Shown here in pieces: positions 43,732-55,259 of a stretch of 64,000 nt of DNA. A model generated the notes under the pieces. That model was not told the origin of the DNA, did not search any database, and saw only the letters and a program-made list of their open reading frames with translations. The stretch lies in assembly GCA_006176705.1 (NCBI GenBank), contig QRFJ01004875.1, forward strand, positions 62,001 to 126,000, in the 5' to 3' direction. Positions within the stretch are counted from its first letter, which is position 1. Each line of letters opens with the position of its first letter. The position numbers and the translations under genes are program-made. The stretch is from Cocos nucifera. Taxonomy: Eukaryota; Streptophyta; Magnoliopsida; Arecales; Arecaceae.

Positions 43732-43752
43732 GTCGAGCAATGGAGCAATCAC
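43651..43752 (-). other. Intron 1 of the T2 antisense gene
   Basis: Minus strand: exon ...ATCCTCAAG|GTGATTGC at 43753/43752 and TTTGTTGCAG|TCGGGTCACC at 43651/43650, with a long T-rich tract before the acceptor. 102 bp. T1 has a 75-bp intron at the same place (7219-7293), with matching exon borders (CTTAAG|GT and CAG|TTGGGACA). Confidence 0.7.
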
Positions 43753-44970
43753 CTTGAGGATGGTTCCAAGAGAACCCCAGATGAGCTGCCATGGGTCCAG
43801 GTTGGCCATCTAGTAAACCATCTCGGACTTGGCAAACCTGTCGGCAAGATCTCGGATGATCTCTAGGTTGTCGAAGGGATCCTCCCCTTATTCATTGTCG
43901 TCACCATCCAGTCCGCCTAAGCGAGCCTTGTAGGATGTCTTCACAATGGCTTTCTTTTTTCTTTCCTCTCCTATCCCTTTCTTGACAGGAAGCTCCAAAA
44001 CCTGATCCCTGCTAGAGGGACCTGAGGGCATGGAAGGCACTGGGCCCATGCTAGCGGTGTCAACCTTGGCAGTTGGGGCAATCTCAGTGCCGACGATGAC
44101 CTCGGACGCAGCGATAGTGGAGGCGAGGACTCCGGAGCTGGAAACACCGACCTTCGCCCTCTTTGAGCCATCATTTTGCACCTTCCCTTTCCTCTTCCTG
44201 ATGAAGAGCCCTTTGGTAAGCATCTTGGAAACTTGTGCGTCCATCTCTATAGCAGGAGAAGAAGAGTGGTCAGTGGCAATACACGTGCGCAAAATCGTGT
44301 GGACTCAAAAATCAAAAGATGTACCAATAGGATCACGGAGACTCAGACCTAGGTTGAACAAGGTCTATTTCTTTAGAAGGTCGAGAAGAAGAGGAGCTCG
44401 GTACACCTTGAGTTTATTGGAGAAATCAAGATCGACTCCATCTAAGCTAGAAGCTCGGTGAACTGACTCTCTAATATAACCCTATGAAGGAAGACCTAAT
44501 GGCAAGGTCGGGCAATGTACGAAAAAGAATTTTTTCTTCTAATTGTGAATGAAAGAAGGGGCACCTTTCAATAATCCCTTCTTGCCGACCTGAGGGGAAA
44601 GTACCGCCAATCCTTCATAGAAGGATGATGCTTGAAGGTATAAAAATTTCTAAAAAGCAAAATAGTCAGCTGGACTTCGGTCAATCGATAGAGGGAGAGA
44701 AAATCTATGACGAACAAAAAGAAGTTCAGTACGGTAGATGCAAAGAAGATGTTTAAAAATTGGAAGAGGGCAACTATGAATGGGGGCAGCGGAAGTCTAA
44801 GCCCGACGTGCAAAGCTTCTAAGTACAAACAAAACTGGCCAATCGGAGGAGAGCTAATCCGGTCGTCTGAGCTGGGGAGTTCAAGGTCATATTCTGGAGG
44901 GATTCCATATTGGATTCAGATCAAATAAAGATCATCTGGGGTAAGGATGGACGGGATTGTGTTTGGAGCA
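43753..44970 (-). pseudogene. T2 antisense gene exon 1: gypsy-type putative transposase domain
   Basis: Minus strand, from about 44935: IQYGIPPEYDLELPSSDDRISSPP, then open 44828-44568 MYLEALHVGLRLPLPPFIVALFQF...LTEVQLTILLFRNFYTFKHHPSMKDW, the hallmark of the domain labelled putative gypsy-type transposon in plant proteins. After broken frames, 44292-43888 gives a basic, Ser/Ala-rich segment ending KTSYKARLGGLDGDDNE, and exon 1 ends at 43753. The function is unknown; it lies antisense to the element in the Tat lineage. Confidence 0.75.
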
Positions 44971-45660
44971 AAAGACAAATGGGACATGTTCCTGGGTTCT
45001 ACCTCGACCAGGGGTGCAGAATTAAAGATGGTAGGTCCGGACGAGCCCCACGAGTCGATGGAGTGGAAGGTTTTGGAAGACATTCAGATCGAGATATAAA
45101 CCCAAACCCCCCCCCCAAAAAAAAAAAAAAATCAGAAAAGTAAGGAGCCAGAAATGATAAGCATGAATAACCTAAGAGAAGGGTTAGAAAACTGACCTAA
45201 ACTATCCAGAAAGGATGAAAGGATGATGGATGCGATGACGATCAAACGAAAGGATGTTCGAAGCTTAGAAAGGCAAGAGAAGGATGAGACTCTTGGAAAG
45301 AAGACGAACAGGAGTCGAAGGAAGAAGAAGGCTCGGGCAGGAATGACTTCCGAATAATAGGAGAAGGCCTTAAATAGCCAGAGGTAATCCAAAGCAGTTA
45401 TGATTGCGGATCGACTTCGATCGATCGCATTTGCCGCATGTCCCACTCATTATGATAGAGGAGCGGCAACTGGCGGAGTCTTTATGGCGCCATACCTAGG
45501 GCAGAGTTTCAGTGGGAGATTTGAAGGGCCATCTTTTTGGACTCATTTTAGACTTAAAAAGTTTTGGTGGCAGCATGGTAAACACCAAAATGTCTCATCC
45601 TGACAAGCGTGAGAACCCAGGACCAAACTTCGGCCATCATCTTTTTCCTCCCTTCAAATT
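44971..45660 (-). promoter_or_regulatory. Upstream region and putative promoter of the T2 antisense gene
   Basis: Minus strand: GTGGGACATGCG (about 45445-45434), GCAATCATAACT, TATA-like CTATTTAAGG (45368-45379), then a C/T-rich leader. A homopolymer pair (about 11 C then 15 A on plus, 45105-45131) lies in the leader. T1 has the same arrangement at 1981-2110. Confidence 0.55.
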
Positions 45661-45669
45661 TCGAACTTG

Positions 45670-45685
45670 GGAGTAAGAAGACTAT
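45670..45685 (+). promoter_or_regulatory. T2 polypurine tract
   Basis: GGGAGTAAGAAGACTAT precedes the TGTTGG of the 3' LTR. The related T1 tract is GAGAGTGGGGGGACTAG. Confidence 0.65.
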
Positions 45686-46572
45686 TGTTGGAGATAAACC
45701 CTGCTCCCACCGAAGTTCAGTCTAGTGCATAGCTTAATGTAATTGATAATCATAGAAGAGCTTCGATAAAAGATTCTTCCTCTTGAAACTTCTCCAATGA
45801 TCGAACCCCTTCCAGACCCCTTCAGCAATCGAACCCCTTCTGAACTCCTTCAGCAGCCGAACTTCTTTCGGACCCCTCCAACAGCCGAACTCCTTTCGGA
45901 CTCCTCTAGCGATTGAACTCCTTTCAAACTCCTCCAGCAACTGAATTTCTTTCGAACTCCTCCAGCGGTTGAACCCCTTTCGAACTCCACCAGGAGCCGA
46001 ACTTCTTTCGGACTCCTCCAGCGGTCGAACCCCTTTCGGACCCCACTAGCGGCCAAACTCCCCATAGTCATCCAAGAAGGTCTCTGCTCGAGTTCGATCC
46101 TATACAAGGCATGAACTGACCCACATCCAGACTACCTTAGAGGAGTTTGAACTTCTCTAGAATTGATATAGCTCAAAGGTCATCATCAACCGATGCCCAT
46201 CCCTCCAAACTTTGACTATCAAATCTCAAATGGACTGGCACCTCATGACACGTAATAAGCTCCATGTCGCTCCGAGCGGCCCACTACCTAATAGTTATGG
46301 CTATCACTATCAGTTTGTTACAGGCTTCATCTATAAAAGGGACCCTCCAGATACATTTTCTCTAGGCTCTCTTCTTCCTCCCAAAACTCTGCAACTTTCT
46401 TGACTGAGCACTCCATTTCTATAGGCTGAAAAAGCTAACTTGACCGTTGGAGGATCTTGCTAGAGCCACCACCCCAGGCTCTGGATGAGACTTATTTTGC
46501 AGGTCACCAGCAGCGATCTCGTCTTCTCCGACTCTAGCACTTCTCCGATGGCAACTAGATTTTGCACCAACA
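45686..46572 (+). repeat. T2 3' LTR
   Basis: TGTTGGAGATAAACC to TTTGCACCAACA, 887 bp, intact termini, followed by the target duplication GTACC (46573-46577). Ten or so 28-bp units at 45783-46062. TATA box (CTATAAAAGGG) near 46331. The minus-strand frames 45940-45734 and 46107-45850 are array artefacts. Confidence 0.92.
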
Positions 46573-46577
46573 GTACC

Positions 46578-47545
46578 TAAGTACCTTTCAGAAGGATGAA
46601 AAATTCTTTTTAATCTACGAGGTGGAGGAGGTAGTGATTGGACTGGCTCAATCTGATTGGGTTTCATAAGATCCTTAGCTCGTTGCTCTTTGAAGACTTT
46701 CTCCTCGAGCCTAATCTACCTTCCAATGCCACCATCTTGAATAAACTATTTTTTTAGGAAGATGGCATGTTGACTCATAATCACATTGTGATCTTTCAAG
46801 AGATAGAAAAAATATCCTAATGACTCTTTAGGATATCCAATAAATCAAGCTCTAAAGGACCTATACTTTAACTTATCCGCTTGTTGTCTCTTTACATAAG
46901 CCTGACAACCCCAAATTCTAAGGTGACTCAGACTTAGTTTCTTACCATGCCATATCTCATACGGTGTGGTAGGAAAGGTTTTAGAGGAAACCCTATTCAA
47001 TAAATATATAGCGGTCATTAGACTATGTCCCCAAAGAAACTTAGGAAGGTCCGTGAGGCTCATCATAGATTGGACCATATCTAATAAGGTTCGATTTCTC
47101 CATTCTAAAATTTTATTGAGTTTAGATGTTCTAGGTGGAGTCCATTGAGATACTATACCATTGTGCTTAAGATAGTCTAGGAATTTCCGACTGAGATATT
47201 CACCTCCTCGATCTCACTGAAGAATCTTAATGGGTTTTTTGGTTTGTTTTCTACTTCATGTCTGAATTCTTTGAACTTTTCAAAACCTTCAGATTTATGT
47301 TGCATCAAATACACATATCCATACCGAGATAAATCATCGATAAAGATGATGAAGTAGACATAGTTGCCTCTAGTTGACACATCAAATGGGCCACACACAT
47401 CAGTATGTACTAGGATAAATAGGTTTGTTGCCCTTTCCCCATATCCTACAAAACAAAGTTTGGTCATTTTGCCATGAAAGCATGATTCATAAATCGGATA
47501 TGACTCGAAAGTCAACGGACTCAATAATCTAGATTTTTTCAATTT
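46578..47545 (-). pseudogene. Copia D linker and integrase
   Basis: Minus strand. From 47542: TFESYPIYESCFHGKMTKLCF (finger; CESC has become YESC), HTDVCGPFDV (Asp kept), YGYVYLMQHKSEGFEKF, and a frameshift near the second Asp (SEIEEVNIS for SDRGGEYLS). 47078-46845 gives the C-terminal MSLTDLPKFLWGHSL...YEIWHGKKLSLSHLRIWG. 46667-46578 gives the PPPPRRLKRIFHPSERYLG linker up to the T2 insertion. Confidence 0.85.
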
Positions 47546-48060
47546 GTTAACCTTATCTTCCGCTATATGACCCAGCCAAAGGTGCCACAGATACCTATCA
47601 TTTAGACTATCCCTAGGTCATTTTGATCCTATGGCATTCACGTTTTGCTAAATATTGAAAATAGAAACATCAATATGTAATTGATAGAGACCATTTATAA
47701 GGTAACCACTTACAATTTTATTTCTTTCATAAAGAATATTACAATGGTCCTTAAGAAAACTAATTACATAGCCTTCCTATACTAAACATGAAATAGAAAT
47801 CAAATTCCTACTTGCTGCAAGCACATAAAAATAGTCTCTAAGAACTAAATCTAATCCTCACAATAATCGCAGAGGGTAGATTCCTACGGCCACTATAGCA
47901 ACTCTTACTTCATTTTCGATGTGTAAGATCATCTCACCATCTCTTAGCCTCCTGCTATCCTCAAGATCATGCATAGAAGTGCATAAATGAGCACTAGAAC
48001 CAGAGTCAAGCACCCAACTGGATGCAGAAGAAACCATAAGTTAGATTCTATAATGAGCAT
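47546..48060 (-). pseudogene. Copia D GAG-pre-integrase and protease
   Basis: Decayed counterpart of 39241-39630: the SSWVLDSG-type active site is around 48000-48030 (TTGGGTGCTTGACTCTGG on the minus strand), followed by broken frames through the RNLIS region (about 47795-47815). Confidence 0.75.
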
Positions 48061-48511
48061 ACCTCCAAAAGAACCTGCCTCCTTCTTGTTCTTCAGACTG
48101 GCTAGGTACAAGGGGCAGTTCTGCTTTCAATGACTGTCTGTGTTGCAATAAAATTATTTTTCTTTGTCAGTGGCCTTCTTTGGCTCTACCTTCTTCTTCT
48201 TCCCACCATCCACCTTCTACCTCTTCACGGAATTTTTCTTCTTTTTGAAAGACTTTTTCTTAGAAGAAGTCCACTCCACAGCAAGTACTGAGCCTTTTGA
48301 ACATTTCATAGAAAGCTCAGCAGTAACCAGCATATTCATAAATTCTGCCGGAGTATTCTGTAGTTTATGCATATGGTAGTTTATGATGAACTGCCCATAT
48401 GCATCAGTCAACGATTATAGAATTATATCAATTTGCAAATCCTTGTCCAACTTGACATCGAGCTTCTCAAGCTCTTCTAAGTCCTTGATCATCATCAGAC
48501 AATGATCTTGG
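48061..48511 (-). pseudogene. Copia D gag, C-terminal part, cut by E
   Basis: Minus strand 48411-48217: TDAYGQFIINYHMHKLQN and MNMLVTAELSMKCSKGSVLAVEW, then a Lys-rich stretch and a degenerate knuckle near 48125-48160. Gag is cut at 48511 (CTTGG, 48507-48511, the expected target duplication of E). The N-terminal part of gag and the 5' LTR are not in the window. Confidence 0.8.
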
Positions 48512-50791
48512 TGAAGGAAAAAATCTTATTTTCTCGATACAGATTCATTTAGATCTGATTGGATCAAGAAGAATATTTCAAAAGTTTTCTCTAAGATCCT
48601 AATCAAATCTGAGACTCTTCAGATCTAATTTTATTAATTTAATAAAAAAATAAAATTAAACTAAATCTAATTTAATCATACCTTTGTTATGGATAATCCT
48701 ATTATCCTATGATGATCCCGATGTTTGCCTGAAATTCTGGATGTAGCCATGTAAGTGCCTGGCCTCTATTGGTATCCACTCGAAGAGGATCTAGAGATTC
48801 TCTCCTTCTCAATCCATCCTCCAAAAATTAGATCTGGATCTGATCTTGAAGGTCTTCAAAATGGCTTTTGCATATCGGTCGTTGTCTCTTGCAGTAGTGC
48901 TGCCTTCTTCCTTTCCTGTCATCTTTCACTTGCTTAGATCACATCTAACTCATGCCCAAATCCTCTTGGGCATTGAGAGGAGAGAGAAGACTAGAGGGTG
49001 GCATGGAGAAGGAGGGAGAGGGGATATGTGGCATGGGCTAATATAGAAGCTCTCTCAATTTAGGTGTAGACATGGTTTTTATAGATCCTGCTGCACCATG
49101 CAGTTTCACATCATCCCGGTCAATCACAGCCCTTTATGCAATCAGATCTAAATCTGATTGGTGGGATGACATCATCTGATCTAATCAGATTAGAGTCCCT
49201 TAAAACTTTCTTTAGATGGTGCCAAGATTGGTCAAATAGGACTCCTTGGCACCATCTAGGTTGATTCCCTGAAGCAACTGGAGTCCCATCTATATGGGAC
49301 TCCAATCTTTATCCACAAGGGGCACACGCCTCCCTAGGCATGCACCCTTTATCTATCTACCTTTTAGCATAGGACAAGGGTTAAAGTTCTCTTCTATAGG
49401 TGCATGACACATGGGTAGATGTATAAGTATCAAAGGTCAACATTTGACCAAAGTCTAAGGACAAGATTTAGTAGGAGAAGAAAAATGGTAGGTGTTGTCT
49501 CAAATTTATCTCATAAATTAAGACAATCCTTTTCTAACCTAGACAAGCTCCAGTCAGATCAAGTAAAGGTTTCTGAGTGAGCCCAAACACATTTGGCTCA
49601 GTCAAGACAAGCTTTAATGATTGTTAAAGGAGAACATTAGGCTCAATCGTGTGCTAGCACGATTTTCTTGAACCTAATTGAATCTTATTCAAATTAATTG
49701 AACTGGATTAGTCCAATTGATGATATCTAGATCCAAACTTTTGTTTGTGTGATCCAGTTAGGTTCAGTTTCATATGGTAATGGAATATGTCACGATCTCT
49801 ATCATTGACATCATCAAAATACCTTCTAATGGATCAGAATTTTTTTGATTCAGATAACTAGTATGATCGATCATCCAAATCATTCTAATTACTCCCAAAA
49901 TCCACCAGTGACACCTAGCAACATATGGTGGCAACCCATCAGAACTGAAAATAAATCTTTTAGTGTAGTTACCTATGTGATTAAGTTCCTCTATCTTGAG
50001 CCTCACTGGATTAGGGTTAAGGTGATCTCGTCAAATCCTAATATTCGTCATATGAATTAATCACTCGATTTAAGTCCAATGTGAAAACCTTAATAGAAAC
50101 TCTTTCTATTATTTCACTCTGCCATGGCCATAGGCTTATGGACTTGATTCTCATGATCATCATAAGGCTGCTCCTCATCTATCGAGGTAGATAGATCTCC
50201 TAATGGTGCAATCCAATTCTTACAATGAACATACTATAGCCAACATACACCTCAGGATTTTGAATGACTAGGAGATCGAGTTATGGTGTAGTCAAACTAT
50301 AATACCCTCAAGATGAATTACTGATGTACCTCAAGTCAAAGAACTAGATACACTACTACAGCTTCAAGCCAGTTATCGATGAGAAGGTAGACTTTCTAAT
50401 GACTACTCGAGGTGTTCAGCTCAGAGCCCTCATTCTCTAATGAGTACCTATACTCTCGCTCCGATATCTCTATACCATAGACTCAAGACTCATTGATTCT
50501 AAAGAAGAAATCATACACCAACCTTCTGAATCAATCACCATCCTTATGATGATCCTACAGTCGAAAGCATTTTATGAGTTAATAATAAAAATTCATATCT
50601 TAAATTTTAAACTCTTCAAAATATGAACTATCATTACCATTAACTCAAGGGATGTATCACAGATACTTTTAAATACATACTATGATAGAAAATAATCCAT
50701 TTTATTATTTATAGTCAAAATTATAATTTTGCCCTTAGAAGTGTATTATAAGTGTCAACCAATCTGGCTTCTAGGGCACACATATCTAACA
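48512..50791 (-). repeat. Copia E 3' LTR
   Basis: TGAAGGAAAAAATC to CATATCTAACA, 2280 bp, reverse complement of the family LTR with both termini intact. The U3 hairpins are present but partly decayed: GGGCACACGCC/GGCATGCACCC (49320-49347) and GGAGTCCCAT/ATGGGACTCC (49280-49303, a perfect 10-bp stem). Confidence 0.9.
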
Positions 50792-51290
50792 AACTTTCAC
50801 TTGACCTAAAGCTAATTGGCTACAAATCTAAGTCCCAACTTCTCAAGGTCGGCTTCGATCTTCTGCTGGTCCAACGACTTTGTGAGTGGGTCTGCCATAT
50901 TGCATGTGGAGTCGACTCTCTTGACCTCGATGTAACCTTTCTCGAGGTAATCACGGATGAGGTGGTATCACTGCTCGATGTGCTTGGATTTCTGATGAGA
51001 CCTTAGCTCCTTAGCAAGGGCCATGGTGCCATTATTATCGTAGTACAAAGGAATGGCATCCGATGGCATCACTCTAATCTCTATGGCAAATTTCTTGTAC
51101 CAGAATGCATCCTTCATAGCTTTTGATGCAGCGATATATTCTGCTTCCATGGTGGAATCTGTTATCACTGTCTGCTTGAAAATCTTCCAACTAACAGCAC
51201 CACCATTACACACAAACAGACTTTCAGATGTCGACTTTTGATTGTCTATATTGAACATAAAATTTGAGTCTGTATACCCCTAGACTTAGA
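50792..51290 (-). pseudogene. Copia E RNase H
   Basis: Minus strand: frame 51258-50968 holds NQKSTSESLFVCNGGAVSWK, STMEAEYIAASKAMKDAFWYKK and PLYYDNNGTMALAKELRSHQKSKHIE (Asp kept). The tail 50960-50800 is broken. PPT GGTCAAGTGAAAGTT (minus strand) at 50792-50806. Confidence 0.85.
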
Positions 51291-51429
51291 GTTCTCCATT
51301 ACCAAAAATCAACAATATATCCTTAGTTCTTCTCAAGTACTTAAGAATACATTTCATAGAAGTTCAGTGTTCTTCACCTGAATTCGATTGATATCTGCTT
51401 GTGACACTCACAGCATGGGCTATATCAGG

Positions 51430-52260
51430 TCATGTACATAACATGGCATACATGAGACTCCCTATTACTGAAGCATAAGAGATCTTGCTCATGCATTCAA
51501 TCTCCTTTGGTGTGTTGGAACATATTTTCTTAGAGAGATGAATGCCATATCTGAAGGATACCAATCCCCTCTTGGAGATTTCCATGCTAACCCTCTTTAG
51601 CACTTCCTCTATGTACATCTTTTGTGAAAAACCTAGCATCCTATTCGGTCTATCTCTATAGACCTTGATTCCTAGAATGAAGGATGCTTCTTGTAGGTCT
51701 TTCATAGAGAATTCTTTAGATAACCACATTTTAACTATGGTCAACATGGGAATATCATTCCCAATAAGGAGGATATCATCCACGTACAGTACTAGAAAGA
51801 CAATAGCACTCCCACTGATCTTTTTAAAAATACATGGTTCCTCCTCATTTTTGATGAAACCAAATAATTTGATCACATCATTAAAACGAGTATTCCAGCT
51901 CCGAGATGCTTGTTTGAGTCCGTCTATGGATCTTTGCAGCTTGCATACTTTATGATTAGTATCACTGAATATGAAATCTAACGACTGTTCCATATAGATA
52001 TCTTCCTCGAGGTATTCATTTAAGAATACCATTTTCACGTCCATTTATCATATTTCATAATCAAAATAAGCTGCAATAGCAAGTAATGTGCGGATGGATT
52101 TTAGCATAGCTATTGGCAAAAAGGTATCCTAATAGTCAATGTCTTCACGCTGACTATACCCTTTTGTCACTAATCTAGCTTTGAATGTCTCCACATTCCT
52201 ATCTACACCAATCTTTCTCTTATAGATCAATTTACACCCAATAGATACTATACTTTTTGA
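51430..52260 (-). pseudogene. Copia E reverse transcriptase
   Basis: Frame 52044-51430 is the longest open part: MDVKMVFLNEYLEEDIYMEQ, GLKQASRSWNTRF, LYVDDILLIGND (YVDD kept), LSKEFSMKDLQEASFILGIK and GIHLSKKICSNTPKEIECM. The fingers region (52260-52045) has a stop and a shift. Confidence 0.88.
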
Positions 52261-52269
52261 TGGGTCTAC

Positions 52270-53400
52270 CAAGGTCTAGACTTGATTTGAGTGCATCGAG
52301 TCAATTTTTGACTTCATTACCTCTAACCATTTCTCGGAGTCGATATCTGATATCGTCTTATTATAGATTTTGGGATCATCACCATGAACCCCATTACCTA
52401 TGAGGAATACTTTCTCTACTTTCTCTAAAATAGTACCTAAGTACCTCTCAGGAGGGAGGAGGTAGTGATTGTATTGACTCAATCTGATTTGGTTCCATGG
52501 GGTTCTTAGCTCATTGCTCTTGTGAGACTTTCTCCTCGAGCTTGATCTGCTTTTCAATGCTGCTATCTTGCATAAATTATTTTCAAAAAAAATGGCATGC
52601 CAACTCATAATTACACTATGGTCTTCTGGAATGTAGAAATAATATCCTAATGACTCTTTAGGATATCCTATAAATTGAGCTCTAAAGGTTCTATAGTCTA
52701 ATTTATCCGCTTGTTGTCTTTTGACATGAGCTAGACAATCCCAAATTTTGAGATGACTCAAACTTGATTTTTTACCATGCCATATCTCATATAGTATGGT
52801 AGGAATGGTTTTATAGAAAACCCTATTTAGTAAATATATAGTAGTTAACAGACTATGTTCCCAAAAAAAATTAGGAAGGTCCGTGAAGCTCATCATGGAT
52901 CAAACTATATCTAATAGGATCTGGTTCCTCCATTTTGAAACTCCATTGAGTTGAGGTGTTCCAGATGGAGTCCATTGAGAGACTATGCCATTTTGCTTGA
53001 GATAGTTCAAGAATTTTTGACTAAGGTATTCACCTCCTCGATCTGATCAAAAAATCTTAATGGATTTTTCAGTTTGCTTTTTGACTTCATGTCTAAATTT
53101 CTTAAACTTTTCAAAGGCTTCAAACTTGTGTCTCATAAGATACACATACCCACACCGAAATAAATCATCGATAAAGGTTATGAAGTAATCAAAGTTGCCT
53201 CTAGCCAACACATCAAATGGGCCACACACATCAATATGTACTAGGGCTAGTAGATCCGTGGTCCTTTCCCTATGTCCTACAAAAGGGAGCTTAGTCATTT
53301 TGCCATGAAGACATGATTTATAAATTGGATATCACTCAGAGGTCAATGGACTCAGTAGTTTGATTTTCTTCAATTTATTAACCCTATCTTCTGCTATATG
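52270..53400 (-). pseudogene. Copia E linker and integrase
   Basis: Frame 52896-52276: MMSFTDLPNFFWEHSLLT, YEIWHGKKSSLSHLKIWDC, FIGYPKESLGYYFYIPEDHSVI, ending KWLEVMKSKIDSMHSNQV. Frame 53298-53047: MTKLPFVGHRERTTDLLALVHIDVCGPFDV (Asp kept) to FRHEVKKQTEKSIKIF. The DRGGEY and GVSERR regions between them are shifted and stopped. The undisturbed target site of T2 is seen at 52430-52455. Confidence 0.85.
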
Positions 53401-53900
53401 ACCTAGCCTTAGGTGCCATGGATACCTATCATTTGGACTATCCTTGGATCGTTTTGATCTCATGGCATTCATATTATGCTCGATATTAAAGATAGATATA
53501 TCAATATATAACTGGTAGAGACCGTTAATAAGAAAACCACTTGTAATTTTATTTTTTTATAAAAAATATTATAATGGTCCTTAAGAAAACTAATTACATA
53601 GCCTTCTTATGCTAAACATGAAACAAAAATCAAATTTCTACTTGCAGTAGGCATATAATAACAATCCCTAAGTACTAAATCTAAGTCAGACAGTAGTTAA
53701 AGAGGGTAGGATTTCATGGCCATAGCAACAATCCTTGCTCCATTTTCAATACGTAGGATCATCTCACCATCCCTCAGCCTCCTGCTATTGTCAAGACCCT
53801 ACATAAAAATGTACAAATAAGCACTAGAATAAGAGTCAAGCACCCAACTAGATGCAGAAAAAATCATAAGGTTAGATTCAATAACAAGCATACCTCCAAA
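53401..53900 (-). pseudogene. Copia E protease and GAG-pre-integrase region
   Basis: Broken counterpart of 39241-39630. The active-site phrase is traceable near 53835-53860 (GGTGCTTGACTCTTATTC on the minus strand, DSY for DSG). Confidence 0.7.
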
Positions 53901-54715
53901 AGGACCTGTCTTCTTATTCTTCAGGATGAATAGGTATGTAGGGCAGTTCTGCTTCCAATGGTTGTCAATATTACAATGGAAATACTTTTCTTTATCAACA
54001 GTCTTCTTCTTTAGCTCTATCTTTCTTTTTTTCCATCTTCTACCTTTTCACAGACTTCTTCTTTTCAAAAGATTTTCTCTTAGAAGAAGTCTATTCCATA
54101 GCAAGTACTGAGCCTTTAGAACCTTTCATAGAAAGCTCAATAGTTACCAGCATATTCATAAGCTCGGCTAGAGTATTTTGAAGTTTATGCATATGGTAGT
54201 TCATAATGAACTACCCATATGCATCAGTCAAGGATTGCAGAACTATATCATTCTGCAGATCCTGATCTCACTTCACTCCGAGCTTCTTAAGCTCTTTCAA
54301 GTCCTTGATCATCATCAGATAATGATCTTGGACTGACTGCCTATCATGCATTTTAGCCTTAAACAATTGTTTAGTGATCTGATATTTGGCTATACGATTC
54401 TGTTCACCAAACAACTCTTGTAGGTGAGCCAATATTTGGCGGACAGTCTTGATATCTTCATCTTGACGCTGAAGCTCATCAGACATCAAGCCCAACATGT
54501 AGTATCTGATCTTGTGATCTTCATCCATCCATTTGTCAAGAGATGCTTTTTGTTCAATGGACGGATGAGCTGATAAGGTGGGGGGATCCTGATCCAATCA
54601 TGAGTCAACTTCAAAAAATCCAAAATGATTTTAAAATTTCAGAGCCAATCCTTGTAATTAGGTTCGATCAGTCTATGAGTGCCCAGGATATGGGCTAGTG
54701 GATTGGATGTAGATA
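53901..54715 (-). pseudogene. Copia E gag
   Basis: Frame 54597-54268: DQDPPTLSAHPSIEQKASLDKWMDEDHK, LGLMSDELQRQDEDI, KYQITKQLFKAKMHDRQSVQDHY (open across the site where C has a stop). Then a Lys-rich tail and a degenerate knuckle (about 53935-53980). At the gag start C has ATG; the matching E triplet near 54712 reads ATA, so the start is lost. Confidence 0.8.
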
Positions 54716-55259
54716 TTTTTCTATTTTCTGTAGAGAGTCAAAGTTTTTAGTTAGATTTTTGTAATTAAGACTTAACCAATTTATTTAGAAATTTAATTTT
54801 TAAATAAATTAGCTCTCACTATTTTCTCAGATCCCTACACTCCTTTTGTAAAGATGTAAAAATCTCCATGATTACCGATTTTTAGAGGGTGGTGCAGTCC
54901 CACCAACTGACTCATCACCTCACCTAACAGTTATTAGTGATGGCTTAGCTAATGAGTGAGCAATTCTCGTCCAATGATTCTCTAATCATGATGCACCCAA
55001 GCTCGATCTCCAATTCATGAATCTCACCATGCTCCAAATATTGATCTACTCCTTAGTTAAGTCAGACCCACTTTTGCATAGATTAGATTTTTAATTGGAT
55101 TTCTCATAGTATCCAAAATATTGAGCCCAATCCATCCTCCAACCCATAGCATCTAATGCCTAATAAACATGGTTGCATCTTTTTAGTGCAACTGAAACAC
55201 TATAACCAATCGAGAACAATCAATCTCGAGTAGGGCCCGCATATCTACAATGGTGGAAG
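54716..55259 (-). other. Copia E leader, first part, up to F
   Basis: Non-coding, aligns in reverse with the C leader from 38371 back to about 37850. Ends in GGAAG (55255-55259), the left target duplication of F. Confidence 0.75.

Larger units (their letters stand above)
24394..46572 (+). mobile_element. T2: Tat-lineage Ty3/gypsy element with antisense gene, interrupted by copia C
   Basis: Complete outline of one element: 5' LTR 24394-25323, PBS, gag 25431-27100, protease, RT, RNase H, second RNase H, integrase to ~30870, an 11-copy tandem repeat 30972-32235, an antisense gene (minus strand, 44970 to 32545) and 3' LTR 45686-46572. Exact 5-bp target duplication GTACC on both sides, within the pol of D. 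Dual RNase H and an antisense ORF 3' of pol are known marks of the Tat lineage. Copia C (34238-43491) lies in an antisense intron. Without C the element is ~12.9 kb. Stops throughout gag-pol and about 16% difference in a sampled 108-base LTR stretch show it is old. Confidence 0.9.

Noticed and set aside
45096..45135. C-run/A-run as a structural element
   Set aside because: A plain homopolymer pair in a leader; prone to slippage and sequencing error, nothing else supports function.
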